In this document: piece by piece, positions 1-10,860 of the stretch
Position numbering within the stretch: the stretch's first letter is position 1
How the letters are laid out: each line of letters opens with the position of its first letter
From: Pelecanus crispus
Lineage: Eukaryota > Chordata > Aves > Pelecaniformes > Pelecanidae
Length of the DNA stretch: 64,000 bases
Assembly: GCF_030463565.1 (NCBI RefSeq)
Contig: NC_134656.1
Span: 1,617,001 to 1,681,000, forward strand
Direction of reading: 5' to 3'
Notes under the pieces: model-generated
The model's database searches: none
Told to the model about the DNA's origin: nothing
What the model saw: only the letters and a program-made list of their open reading frames with translations
Program-made: the position numbers and the translations under genes

Positions 1-2449
1 AGGGCTTTAAAACTCTTGTTCGTCCCTTCGATATCCACGATGAAGGCGATCTTCTGCAGGACTTGGCCCTTCAGCTGGGTGGCCATCTGCAGGCAGCGGG
101 CTCTCTTCTCATACATCACTGCCTGGGAATTCTTCCTGTTGAAGTCATGACAGAGAAACTCAATGTCGTCCGAAGAATAGACGATGGGCTTCTTGTGGAG
201 CACGGAATGAAGGTGCCGCTGGACCACGATATCCATGTACCGGCGGATGGGAGAGGAAGCCCAGGTGTACGAGTCAACGTGGAGGGAGTAATGGCCTGCT
301 CTCGACTGGACAGTGGAGTTGGAGCGACTGAAATAGGAGCGGCCAAGCAGTCTCCTGAACTCCAGGGCCACGGGGGCCAGGTTCGGGTGGATGTCATCGG
401 TAACAATAAGATCTAGCATCTTGTGGAAGTTATGGACTTTAGCGGCTGACTGCAGGTGCTCCCAGATGGGGGCCAGGAGGCTGAACTCCACATTTTTGGA
501 GGAGCCTTGGCCAGGAGGCACCTCTCCCAGGTGGTGTAAGAGATGGATGGACAACGGAAGGATTTGGCTGTACTTGTTTTTCAGGTGCGATAACTGCTGA
601 GGGCTTGGCTCGCACTGACACCGGAGGGGAGTGACATTTCTGGTGTTCTCCTGGTTGGTGAGGAACTCGGCCACAAAACTGTTGAACATGATCATTAACT
701 CCTCTATCATCTGATGGGACCCCCTGTTACCTGGGGAACTTTCCTCATCCAGCTGGTCATAGAAACAGTCCTCCTGCAGCCGAGACTTCCGATGGATCCT
801 GGAGAAGTGATAAGCCACAGCTATGCAGTCCTCCAGGGTATTGAAACGAAGGGTCCCTCCTGCTTCCCTGTAGTGGTCCTTAATGCAGAGCTCTGCCTCT
901 TCATAGGACAGCTGCCTGTCCGAGCGGATCACAGAGATGGTGAAGTCTTCCTTTAACATCTCATCAGTCCCCTTTTCTATGGTGACAAACAAGGAGATCA
1001 CCCGACGATCTTCCTGCGGCAGGAGGCTGCAAACGTCTTGGCTGATGTGGGGTGGGAACATGCACAGCGGCTCCTGGTTGGGAGCGTAGTAGGTGACACC
1101 ACGCTTCTTTGCTTCCAGGTCCAAGGCACTGCCTTTGGGAATGATGCCAGCCACGTCTGCAATGTGGATCCCAATCTCGTAGTAACGCCCAAGATCCCTA
1201 ACGCTGACAGCGTCGTCCAAATCCCTGGCACCTTGGGGGTCGACAGTGAAAGTCGGGTAACTCCGACAGTCCTTCAGATTTTCCTTGTTGGGGTTTAGTC
1301 TGCTGCTGGAGGTGTATTTGGCTGACTCCTTGGTGACAGCAGCTGGGTATTTCTTGTCCAAACTATACTCCAAGTCAAGGATCTTTAAGCCTTCTTCCAA
1401 AGTCAACGCGGCATGCAGCATCTCCGTTATTATCCCCAAAGGATAGTAAAACCCTTCCCTCCAGGAGATAACCTGGACGCAGAATAGCTGGCATCTCCTT
1501 GTCTCCTGGCTGATCTTCTCACAGCTGACCACTCTGTACTTCCCATTGACAAGCCTGCGGATAGGAATGACGTTGGGTTTCTCTTTCAGCCCTGGGACGA
1601 ATATTTTAGTGACAGTGGGATCGATGGGTATCATCACCCGGGGATCAAATTCATCCATCTTGCAGATGAAGGTCCGCTCTCTCTCCGCACGCTTTAAGAT
1701 GCCCACCACCTTCCCCTGCGGGCGGTGGCTGCCGCCGTCAGCCGTGCTGCTCTGCAGGATTGCCACGAGCACCTCGTCCCCGGTGAAGGCCGTCCCGCAG
1801 TGAACTCTGCCTTTGATCTGAATGGTCATCGCAGGGGAGTCATCGAGGGTGAAGGCAGAAGCTCTGTCGAACCCTTCTTTGATCAGCTCGCACCTCTTGT
1901 ACATTTTGGGGTGCATGTGCAGATACTCCTGCATCATCTGAGAAGAGAAGGTGACATATTCCTTCCTGCCTTCCTGCTGGTTTGAAGCCTCAGACTTCAC
2001 GTTCAGCAGCCCTTCTTCGGACACCGTCACCAGCACGTTCTTGCTCTCATCTAAGAGCTCCTGGAGGATGGGATCGTCAGGATTCATGCTCTCAGCCTCA
2101 GAGCTCCAGGAATCTGTGTCGCTGTCCTCCTCGTCCCCCTCTGGGCTCCTCCTGCTCCAGCTCTCCTTGTCGCACGCAGCCTGTTTGATCTGGGCCATCG
2201 TCAGGTTCTCTGGGAAGACGCTCCCCTTCTCGACGCACTGCTGGATGAAGCGCTTCCACACCTTGCTGCACTGGCCGTGGGAGCACAGGGCCACGGCATC
2301 CCCCACTGCGACAACCAGCGACTGAGCCCGGGTCATGATGGTGTTGAGCACTCTGGCTTCGTTGAAGAACTCGAGGTTGTGGGAGGCCGAGACGCGCAGG
2401 CTCTCGCTGGTGTGGACTGTGCTGATGATGATGACCCGGAACTCCCGCC
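1..2449 (-). CDS. HELZ2: HELZ2 large exon: helicase motifs V-VI and RNB nuclease domain (runs off left edge)
   Basis: One uninterrupted minus-strand frame of about 816 codons runs from the acceptor ttgtcccctccggtgcag at 2450 to position 1, with no stop. It begins REFRVIIISTVHTSES (motif V), then NVIMTRAQ-type motif VI (LNTIMTRAQSLVVAVGD). An acidic, Ser-rich linker follows (about 2150-2085), then the RNB domain. The RNB active-site motif DPQGARDLDDA is at 1241-1209 with all four Asp positions present. The C-terminal RNB motif YTWASSPIRRYMDIVVQRHL is near 270-211. The exon is easy to miss because the frame has no stop inside the window. Confidence 0.93.
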
Positions 2450-5400
2450 CTGCACCGGAGGGGACAAGGGAGAAGTCACTCATGGGAACGCAACGGGGAA
2501 GACCCTGTCTGGCTGCCGTCTGGCGCTCTGCCCACCTACGCTGCGTTATGGGGCCACGGGCTGGTGTAACTTCGCTTGGCTGAGTCATGGGAGCCACCTG
2601 ATGCGAATAAAGCGGCTCTTGGGGATTGTGAGGGCCTCCAGGCATGAACCAGGGCGGACACCACAAGGCCACCACCATCCATGCACCAGGGAGGGAAGGG
2701 CAGTGCGGAGACAGGAGAAAGGCAGGGCACCGGAGCCGTGCAGCCGCGAGCACCCGTGGAGCAGCCCCGCGAGCTCAGGGCCGCCGGCAGCCCCTGCCAG
2801 CCACTCCTCGCAAACACGGGTAGAGTCTTCTGTGAATCGCAAATTCCTCGGGGAACCGAGGGTCTTGCAGGGACAAGAGCAGTGACCGTTCGCAAGAATC
2901 CCTCTCCCCTCAAGGACAGCTCTGCTGGCTGATCGCACGACAAGTAACAAACAGCAAGAGGCACCCTGGTGATTTCAGAGCTGAGAAGAGACTGCAAAGA
3001 AAGGGTGTGGAGATCAGAAACACACCCCAGGGGTCAGATATTCTCACCATGAGGAGTCCCAGCTGCACAATAATTAAAAAAAAAAAAAAAACCAAAAAAA
3101 AAACCCACAGATGAGTCATAAACTAAGTCCTTGAGGACAAAAGCAGTCCTATCCCTCTCTTGTCATCCGGAGCAGCGGACTCCTCCTTTAGTGAGCTGTT
3201 CTGCAATTTTTGCTGCGACTGGTACCCCCAGGCCATCCTGGTTTCAATTCCCTTCTATTACTAGCCCCCCCCGCTGGTACTTGGGGCTTCACATGATTCA
3301 CACATGCTCAAGTCCTTGGGGTCGCGCTTACAGCATTTTCACCCTCCTACAAAGCAACGTCCATATATTTGAAACGAGCTGACAGTTGGGTGCAGATTTA
3401 ATTCACTGTGAAATCTTATTCACTAAGGAGAGAGGACAAAAATCAAAGAACTACCAACCCGAAGGGGATGAAAATCAGCCAAAGGATTTCCAGGCACTCC
3501 CTCCTAATCAGCGCTACGTGGGCTGCGGCCGCTTGCTGCAGCGGTGGCAGAGCCACGGGGAAGGGCAGGGGAGCTCTGCCTAACAGCACCACACGCACCC
3601 TCCCACAGAGGTATTTCGCCATGAGATCAGCCAGTATTTTGCATTTTAGCAAGGAGGGCAACGTTAAGATGCCAGAAAGACCTCTGCTAACCCAGCGTCG
3701 ATTCCCCCTGCTCGTTACCAGTGGCTGTAGCTGCGACAGACTCTCCTGTCCACCAACGTGACTGCAAAAGCTCTCCTTACACCCAGAAGACTGCAAAACG
3801 CAGCCAGGCGCGACTAACTATTGCACAAGACACAAACCTGGCAAGTTTTCATAGTTTTCTACCACCACCTCTTGTAGCTGCTTCTTTCTCAGCTCTTGTC
3901 TTGTTGCAGAAACCTGGTAATAAAGGAAGAGGCACAACTGAGTACAGTTTCAGCTCAGAAATGCCCCCACCCGACACCAAGGTCCCTCACCCTTCTCGGC
4001 TGCAGGTTCCCCAAGAAAGTTACTCAACAGCAATCACACGTCCTGGGCTGACTTCAGCCCGTGCTCCCAGTCTGCCCTATAGTTAACCTGCCCAGAGGAT
4101 CCTGAAAGAAATCTTCAACTAAACCATCCCACCACGAGACATCTCTGCTCCGACCACCCATGAAATGCTACCCAAGCGGAAAGCGCCTTGAAAAAGCACT
4201 GGTGGCAAGCAAGATGCCAGATTCCCTATTTTTGCCAGCACAAGAGACAGGTTTATCGTAAAGAGAGTCCAGCATTTATTAGGGAGTGTTTAGAGAGCGG
4301 TCAGCGGTGCTTGCCTACACCTTTCAGGTGAGGAACACGTGGTTCTCCTACATACCTGCATCCCGTGGGAGACCACACAGATCCTCTTCAGATCTCGGAC
4401 ACCCCACTCATCTGGCCACCTCTTATAGATCTCCTTCACTTTCTCAATCACTTGTATTATCTCAGAGGCGTTGTGCCAAGAAATCATGGACATATCCCTT
4501 TCAGCCACGCCAGACACGTGGCAGAACACAAGTGGGTAGATTTTGGGATGGGGTGGGATGTTCCCGCTGGCTTGAATCGCGTTGCCTTTGCCAATGTAGA
4601 AGTGCTTGGAGACAAACTCAATTATGCCTGCAGTGGAGCGGTAATTCTCATTGAAGATGATCCTGCTCTTCATGGCCACTTCATGCCTCTCTTTCTGGTA
4701 AAACTGAAAGAGCCGGTTTAACAGGGTGTGATCAGCAGATTGTCCATTCCCAACACAGAACAGCTTTGGGGTTATCTGCATGTGGTCCCCAGCGAGGACA
4801 ATCCGGGTCTCAAAAGTGGCATAGGAGAGTGGAACCAAAGCTTCGCACTCCAGCATCTGAGCAGCCTCGTCAATCATGATGTGGGTGAAGTAGCCTTGGG
4901 CAACCTTCAAGTTCTTGGATAACATGGAGGTGGTAATAATGATGCGGTGCCTGTCAATCTCTGCCCGTGTGGGGTGCCGGAAGGAGCGCTGGTCTGGCGA
5001 GAGGCAGCAGTACATCTGAGTGATGGGGTCTGTCAGGTTGATGGGACGGTCAGTGGATATAATCCTCAAGGGAACAGCCCACGGATGCCCATTGGTCGCG
5101 TAGTTATGGAAATACTCCCGGATGTAGATGTCAGCAGCACTGGAGGGGAACAAAAGGGGAAATTATCAAGGAATTGTAAGCGCTGTTCCTAACGCTGTGA
5201 CCGCCATCCCAACGCGCTATCTGATCATTCACCAACACGCACCCAAAATCTCCCCCAGCTTCGGCTGACAAGGCACTCGTCGCGGGAGATAGTCACATAT
5301 GCGCAAAGAAGCCGGTGTGCATGCAGCCCCCAATTCCAAGCCTATTTTGAGAGTATGGTCTGAAACAGGACTTGATACTCGAGACTAGGGCGTCTCTCGA

Positions 5401-8400
5401 TGCTCACATGGAGAAATGCAATGTGCCCAAGAAAATCTGCGGCCCTGCTTCTCTCTAAGGCCAAGTTAGGCAGACACGACCCGGCACCCCTCTCCTCTGA
5501 CAGTTAACCATCCCCAGCCCGGGCGGGTGGCACGAGATCTGCGGAGGAAGCTTCAGTGCAACAGCCAGCCTGAAACGGGCTAAGATTAGCAGTCGCCCAT
5601 CTATTATACATTAAAAACTAAGGCAGTAACAGCCTGCAGGATCGGATGTGGACACTCTTTTCAGCATAACTGCTCTAATTTTAACAATCTTGGCCTGATT
5701 TCTCTGAAGGCAGATTCAATGGCAGTCAGACCAGATCTGCATTTCCTCTTCCCCAAACTCTCCCTGGAAAAGGAAAAAAATTGACACGTGCACAGAGCAC
5801 AACAGTCTTCAAGGGCAAGTAGAGCATAATATTATCCCAGCAAGATCAGGCAATGGCTTTCTACTTCTTCCAGTACGCAGTAAAGGCTAGAAAGAACTGT
5901 CTCTCCAACCGCATCTCCATTTATATGAGGCAGGAATATGCTGCCTCTTCTACAAAGACTTCCACCCATGCCGGGCTTCTTCCTAGCAGGAAGTACTAGA
6001 GCAGTTTGAGACACGTTAAATAAAAATGAATTTATTTAAACAAGCAATTGAAATGCATACTAAGAAAAGGGCAGCTCGGCTCCGTCTCACACACCCTGGC
6101 TCCTGCTCATCCCACCAGGCGAGCGATGGGCCAGCGCAGGGACTCAGCCCATGACTCTGGTTGCCTCGTCCCTCATCGCCTGCTAACCTGTTAGTGTGTG
6201 TGCAGATCAGCACCCGCGTGTTGGGCTGCCTGAGGATCTCCATGGTGGCCATGGCCAAGGTGAACGTCTTCCCTGTGCCGAAAGGCCCATAGATGAGAAG
6301 AGGTGGGACCTGCCGGCTGGTGGTTGCTTGGCCCGTGATGAAGGAGATGGCTAGTTTCTGCTTGCTATTCCCTTTCGGTGGTGACCGAAGAGAGTAGGGG
6401 ACAGAGCAACTGGCAACATCTGGTAGGACCAGCTTCTCATCCAACAGGCAGTCCACAGCCTGGTGCCACTGCCGGAACAGCAGCTGGTCGATTTGGAACT
6501 GGATCTCCACCTTGTGGAAGGTTTTTGGCTTGAAGTTCAGCTCTGAGCAGCATCTCTTTGGTATCTGTAGCCAGATGGTCTTCTCCGTGGTGGCTTTGTG
6601 CTCCACACTAACCTCGTAAACCCGATTGTCTACAGGTGGGTCAAGTGCCAGGAAAGCAGTGGGCACAGACCTGCTCAGCAGATACCCCTCGTCTGTGTCT
6701 GGCGAGAGGTTATAAGGTGTAGGCACTTCAGCAAACAGCTCACCAGGGAGGGCAATCTTCATCCCCATGGAGAGGCTTTCCAGCATGGGGGTCAGCGAGA
6801 TGACGACCCGCAGGTTGAGTCTGAAAGGAGGAAACACCTGAATGAACAGCAGAGAACCGGCCCATCGGTTCATCTGCAACCGCCCTCCCCGCTGCAGAGG
6901 GGGGATTGCCACCTACACCCGGAGAGGGTCCGCCAGCCCCCACAGCACACACAGCCAGAAGCCATCCTTCTAACCAACCTGTGGCTGCAGGACAAGACCC
7001 AGCCCTTCCCCTCCTACCACTACCCAGCAAACCACCTCTCTTGGCAGGCTTCCATTTTTCTGGGAAGGTGCCCCAGGACCCAACCCAGAAGAGACACAGA
7101 CTTCAATAGCGGCACGGCCCCAGGGGCAGGGTTAGCAATGGGCCTGCGGTCCATCGCGAGGAGGAGCCCCTCTGGGTCCGTGCCTGGCACTTACTTGGCA
7201 ATCAGAGACTGTTCGACTTCTTCCTCGCGGAAGAGGAAGCTGTGCATCCTCTCGCGATAGTTGACACGGGTGATGGGAATGGTCGCACCACCCTCACGCT
7301 GGTAGTCCAGCGCGAGAGCGGGAGGTTTGTACTTGGCCAGCAGATCCACATCGTCACTGGTCCTTGGCATGCTGGGAATGATGATCCGGTTACCTCGATC
7401 CCATCGCACAAAGTTGACAGGGTGGCTGCTCTCCCTGCTGCCGGGGATGAGCTGGGGGGTCTCCCGCCGGCCCACCTTCACCCTGATCTTCTGCATGAGG
7501 ACGGGGCGTTGACCGAAGTCGAACACCACCCACTGCTCGAAGACGCCCAGCGCGCAGCACTCCATGCAGACCTCCACCAGCGCGGTGCGTGGGGAGGAAG
7601 GCAGGGTGGCCACGCACTCCCCCCGAATGTACTGGAGGCCCCGGGAAAGCCCATTCCCCGAGAGGTAGAAGCTGACTCCGGGTTCCCGCTTCAGCAGGGC
7701 CACGTGCTGCAGAGGCATCTGCCGGGTGAGGAGAAGACAGGGACACGGTGAGGGCAGCCCTCGGGAAGAGCCCAGCGACTGATGAGGTCCTCCCAGCAGC
7801 ATTTCCTATTGAAACCTGCTGCAGGAACCGAATGCTGTGCCAGACCTACAGTGCACTTGAAATTCTCCTCAAAGATGCTTATTCCTCGTGCAACCCCACA
7901 GCAATTATTTTAAGATCTTAAGGAACCTCAGGTTTCAGTTTTATAGCAACTGAGCCAGCCTGCTGTAAACAGGAAATCTCCTGTGTTGGAGAGGACAATC
8001 AGACCCAACCTCTTGCCCCCAACACCCACAAAATCCTGGGCAGGAAAGCAGCCGAATCTTGTTATTTGTGATGATTCGTGGGGGTGCTGAGAGCAGCCGG
8101 GTCCGCCCCAGCCCCACTGCACGAGACGAGACAGGAGACAGCGGCTGCACCCCTCATGCACGGCCCCAGCTTGGGCACCACCTTGAGCCCGAGCTGCTCC
8201 CGAATACCCAACACACGTCCTCATTCAGACATCCCAAAATCCCTATCCTTCTGCCCCTTGCAGAAATAATAATTAAAAAAAACCAAAAAACCCCAAGGGA
8301 CAAGGACTGTGCACAGCAGCAGGCGCTGCCAGCGGCTCGCAGCCTCCCGCTGCGCAGAGCTTGGCTTACCTGGGAGTGGACCCTGAAATTCCACTGGTAT

Positions 8401-10195
8401 TTCATCCTCCTGTCCTCCGACTGCACGTGCAGGGGCTGCTCACACACAACCGTGACGCCCTCGACATGCTCAGACATCTGTGGGGGAGGCACGAGAGGGG
8501 CAGGACTGAAGGCAACGTCTCCTGGACACACTGCAGAGCCCTCTGCGGGGCCATCTTCATCCCTCGCCTTTACGCTACGTCCTCCCGAGAGGGGACCGCC
8601 AGTAAATCCTCATGCTCAGCCCTCACCCACCGCTGCTCAGCGTCCCCGCGCAGCAGCCTGGGGAAATGCAAGGACCCACGGCAGAGCGGCGCGGCCGGGT
8701 ACCCCGAGCAAGCTCTCGGGTTGCCGTTTCGAAAGGGGCGAAGAAGGGGGATGCAACACCCCTTTCTGCACCACCGTCAGAAAGGCGAGCAGAAAGGTTG
8801 CCCCACCGGGCAACCTCCGTTCCCAAGCTCTTAACACAAGAGGCTTCTCGCCATGCGCCGGACCAACGCGCTCCCGCCCTGCCGCCCGCGGACTCACAAT
8901 CAACACCTCGTTGGAGCACGTCCGATACTCGGCAATGAGCCGGTCCTGGTAGGACAAGAGCCCTTCCTTCAGCGCTTGCTTCTTTTTCTTCCTGGCAACC
9001 TTCACCCTCTGGATCCACTCCTGCAGCTCCTCAGCAGAATGAGCCTTGGTGCAGCTGCTCCCCATCTCGCACACCTCCGCTCTGTCGGGAGAGAGGTGTC
9101 CCAGGTGCCACCCACGCCTGGTGGCACGGGGGTCCGCAGGGCTGCCCGCTGCCCCTGCCCTCTTCCCCGCTGCACCGGCTGGATGCCTTACCTGCTACAC
9201 AGCAAGAACTTGGTCACGCCGAGCGGCGGCGCGCGGTGGACCCACTGGACAGAGGTGTCGGCCGAGAGCATCTGCACGTGCTCAATGGAGGAGCAGTGGC
9301 TCTCGAAGCTCTCCTGCGAGCTGAAGGTCACCAGGCAGACGCGGCAGTAGAAGTGCTGCACCGGTGCAGGCGCCGCTGGCTCGCTGTTGGTGCTGCAGGT
9401 CCCCACGGCCGGCAGCAGGTCGGAGCGAACCAAGCCCTGCTCCCTCTCGGCCTTCCAGACGGCCATCTCCACGTCGCTGTGCGCGTACTGGCAGCGCCGC
9501 GGGGTGTGCTTGCAGGGCTGGCCCCTGGAGACGAACCAGCAGTAGCTGAGGGTCGGCATGAACTCGGGGCAGGGCCGGATGGCCGTGTACTGCTGCTTCC
9601 TCCGGCTGTCCGACACCACGTGCACCAGGAGGGGGTCCCAGGTCCGGTGGGACTCGCAGAGCTGCCCCTGGCCGCCCGCCGAGATGCGCTGGGGGCAGCC
9701 GAAGAAGCAACGCTCGCAGATCTCCTGGAACCGGCCCCCGAACTCGCTGGCGATCTCGCCGGCGACACTGGCTGTGGCGTGGGGGGCGGCGTTGGGGCAG
9801 CCCCCCAGCTGCGCCTGCAGCACCGCCGCCTTCAGCTGGCGCCGCTCCAGCTGCTGGTCCCTCTCAAAGTTCCAGACCATGGCCTCCTCCGGGCTCCAGG
9901 CAAAGGTGCACTGGCTCTTGTGCTTGCTACAGCCCAGCCCCACCACGTAGTACCTGCAGACGGCGTAGTGGGCTGGGTTGGGGAAGCCCGGCCGCCTGAA
10001 CACCTTCCTCCAGGCCGTGCATCGGCGGCTGCGGCAGCGGGCCAGGAGGATCTCGTACATGCACTTGTGCTCCACCTCTCGCAGCTGGTAGGTAATCTCG
10101 TTCTCCCTCACGCTGCACTTGGAGCAAACCAGGCGCAGCTCCAGCTGCTGCTGGAGGCTGCCCAGCGGCACCGCCGGGCCGTTCGCCGTCGGCAT
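1..10195 (-). CDS. HELZ2: HELZ2 (helicase with zinc finger 2), partial gene, seven exons identified
   Basis: Interferon-inducible zinc-finger/helicase/RNB protein, known in mammals as the nuclear-receptor coactivator PRIC285. Seven coding exons on the minus strand splice in frame: 10195-9192, 9081-8898, 8477-8370, 7718-7195, 6820-6188, 5139-4356 and 2449 to the left edge. The first six encode 1079 residues. Domains in order are Cys/His-rich zinc fingers (residues about 24-349), a UPF1-like SF1 helicase with Walker A GPFGTGKT at 785-792 and Walker B DEAA at 908-911, and an RNB (RNase II) domain with DPQGARDLDDA. Human HELZ2 is about 2650 residues with a second helicase after RNB, so the remainder should lie left of position 1. 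All introns have GT-AG ends. A short exon joining 4356 to 2449 was not found: the flanking phases require a length of 1 modulo 3. The start at 10195 is the first ATG of the open exon. Identity comes from domain order, motif match and synteny with GMEB2 and STMN3. Confidence 0.93.
2450..4355 (-). other. HELZ2 intronic interval; expected short connecting exon not identified
   Basis: The helicase sequence stops at motif IV/V (ICVVSHGMQ) and resumes with REFRVIIISTVHT. In the family an intervening segment of about 25-30 residues lies between these blocks. I read the minus strand here and saw no exon with good splice sites and matching residues. There are two A-rich runs near 3074-3103. The conceptual frame over 3443-3796 has no helicase motif. 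Confidence 0.6.
4356..5139 (-). CDS. HELZ2: HELZ2 coding exon 6: helicase motifs II-IV
   Basis: Encodes residues 818-1079. Walker B DEAA is at 4871-4860, motif III is VLAGDHMQITPK, and the motif IV area reads NENYRSTAGIIEFVS. It ends ICVVSHGMQ|gtatgt. Acceptor ttgttcccctccag. Past the donor the open frame runs only 23 more codons and shows no helicase similarity, so the splice is preferred. The matching helicase motif V-VI exon starts at 2449. Confidence 0.93.
5140..6187 (-). other. HELZ2 intron between exons 5 and 6
   Basis: About 1.05 kb bounded by gttagc on the 5' side and a pyrimidine-rich acceptor. I see no second gene or recognisable repeat. Confidence 0.7.
6188..6820 (-). CDS. HELZ2: HELZ2 coding exon 5: helicase domain 1A with Walker A
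   Basis: Encodes residues 607-818. The ATP-binding P-loop GPFGTGKT is at minus-strand positions 6288-6265, followed by TLAMATMEIL and LICTHTN (motif Ia) at the exon end. Acceptor ttcctcctttcag, donor AACAG|gttagc. The split codon AG|T joins to the next exon to give THTNSAADIYI, a characteristic HELZ/MOV10 run, which confirms the junction. Confidence 0.93.
6821..8369 (-). other. HELZ2 introns 3 and 4 (flanking exon 4)
   Basis: Two introns, 6821-7194 and 7719-8369, either side of exon 4. Both have GT-AG ends. The second carries a short A-rich run near 8267-8285. I see no additional gene. Confidence 0.65.
7195..7718 (-). CDS. HELZ2: HELZ2 coding exon 4: pre-helicase domain
   Basis: A 524-bp exon encoding residues 433-607, from MPLQHVALLK to SLIAK. 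Acceptor ctcctcacccggcag, donor AA|gtaagt. It covers the region conserved before the helicase core in the HELZ/MOV10 group, including the NYRERMHSFLFREE motif (the MOV10/HELZ-type segment where the polypeptide enters the helicase). No frameshift or premature stop is seen. Confidence 0.9.
8370..8477 (-). CDS. HELZ2: HELZ2 coding exon 3
   Basis: A 108-bp exon in phase 0 with acceptor gcctcccccacag and donor CAG|gtaagc. It encodes 36 residues from MSEHVEGV to NFRVHSQ. The segment starts the beta-strand-rich pre-helicase region, and its good splice sites and joining frame support it. Confidence 0.87.
8478..8897 (-). other. HELZ2 intron 2
   Basis: A 420-bp intron from gtgagt to cacag, GC-rich. 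Overlapping open frames on both strands extend out of neighbouring exons and show no protein similarity I recognise. Confidence 0.65.
8898..9081 (-). CDS. HELZ2: HELZ2 coding exon 2
   Basis: Acceptor ctctctcccgacag, donor ATT|gtgagt. It completes the finger C333-x5-C339-x5-C345-x3-H349 and continues into a basic helix (residues about 350-396, with a KKKK run) that leads into the linker before the helicase. The 184-bp length keeps the frame between the two flanking exons. Confidence 0.9.
9192..10195 (-). CDS. HELZ2: HELZ2 coding exon 1: N-terminal zinc-finger region
   Basis: Encodes residues 1-335, beginning MPTANGPAVP. Visible fingers are a CxxC pair at C24/C27; a CCCH-like C80-x8-C89-x6-C96-x3-W100 with Trp where His is expected; a complete CCCH at C219-x8-C228-x6-C235-x3-H239; and a C2H2 at C284-x2-C287-x12-H300-x5-H306. 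C333 starts a last CCCH finger finished in the next exon. The exon ends AGCAG|gtaagg, leaving two bases of an Arg codon. The long plus-strand frame over the same bases is a GC-rich antisense shadow. Confidence 0.92.
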
Positions 10196-10860
10196 CCTCG
10201 GCGGTGGTTTGAGCGGAGCAGGAGTAACGGCGGGAAGTTCCTACAAGGCGATGCTGGGGGGAGGAGGCGCCATGGAGCGGCCGCGTCCTAGCTCGCTACG
10301 TACCTGCCAGCCATTGGTGCGAGTTCACAAAGCCTGACAAAGAAACGAGGAACAAGCGACTTAGCAGGAAACATCAGCCGGTCCCTGGCCGGGCGCACGC
10401 TGAGGCGCCAGCGCAGCCTGGCCCCGCTCGCCAGCACCCAGCCGGGAGCCTCACCCGGCGCCCAAACCCAGCAGACACCCTCGCCCTCGGCACCCAAGCA
10501 CCTGGCGTCCGCCCCCGCCCGCTCACCCACCTCTGCTGCCCCGCCAGCCCAGGTCCCAGGGCACCGTGTCCCGCGGGGACCGGCGAGGGCTCCCGGCAGG
10601 GCTCGGCTCAGTGCCCAGCGTGCCACAGCCTGCAGACCGTCGGCATTTACCGCCCAACGCGGGAGGGCCAGCTGCAGCGGAGGCTGCCCCGGAGGGCCCA
10701 GCGCGGTCCCCGCAGCAGCCACCGACCTCCTCCCGGCCCGTGGCCGGACGATCTGACTTCCTCTTCCCGCTGCCGGCGCCTCCCCCGCCTCGGTTCGCTC
10801 CTGCCAAGTTTCTCTTTCTTTTTCCTGCTCTCTCCCCTGGGCTTGGCCGGGCAGCCCCAC
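10196..10860 (-). promoter_or_regulatory. HELZ2: HELZ2 5' UTR and proximal promoter region
   Basis: CpG-rich sequence immediately upstream of the HELZ2 start codon. Plausible minus-strand UTR donors are GGCAG|gtacgt at 10304 and CAGAG|gtgggt near 10536. A CCAAT motif reads on the minus strand near 10313-10318. Around 10740-10830 are a GC-box-like stretch, an Ets-like GAGGAAGT and the ISRE listed separately. The transcription start cannot be fixed from sequence. Confidence 0.55.
10807..10818 (+). promoter_or_regulatory. Interferon-stimulated response element (ISRE) upstream of HELZ2
   Basis: AGTTTCTCTTTC matches the ISRE consensus AGTTTCNNTTTC exactly; the minus strand reads GAAAGAGAAACT. It lies 612 bp upstream of the HELZ2 ATG in a CpG-rich promoter, next to an Ets-like GAGGAAGT. 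Human HELZ2 is an interferon-stimulated gene, so STAT1/STAT2/IRF9 or IRF binding is the expected role. Confidence 0.7.

Noticed and set aside
3443-3796. Minus-strand 117-codon frame considered as the missing HELZ2 exon
   Set aside because: No helicase motif, no good acceptor-donor pair around it, and residues do not match the expected segment before REFRVII.
9236-10291. Plus-strand 351-codon frame opposite HELZ2 exon 1
   Set aside because: Antisense shadow of a GC-rich exon; the minus frame has zinc-finger spacing and correct splice sites.
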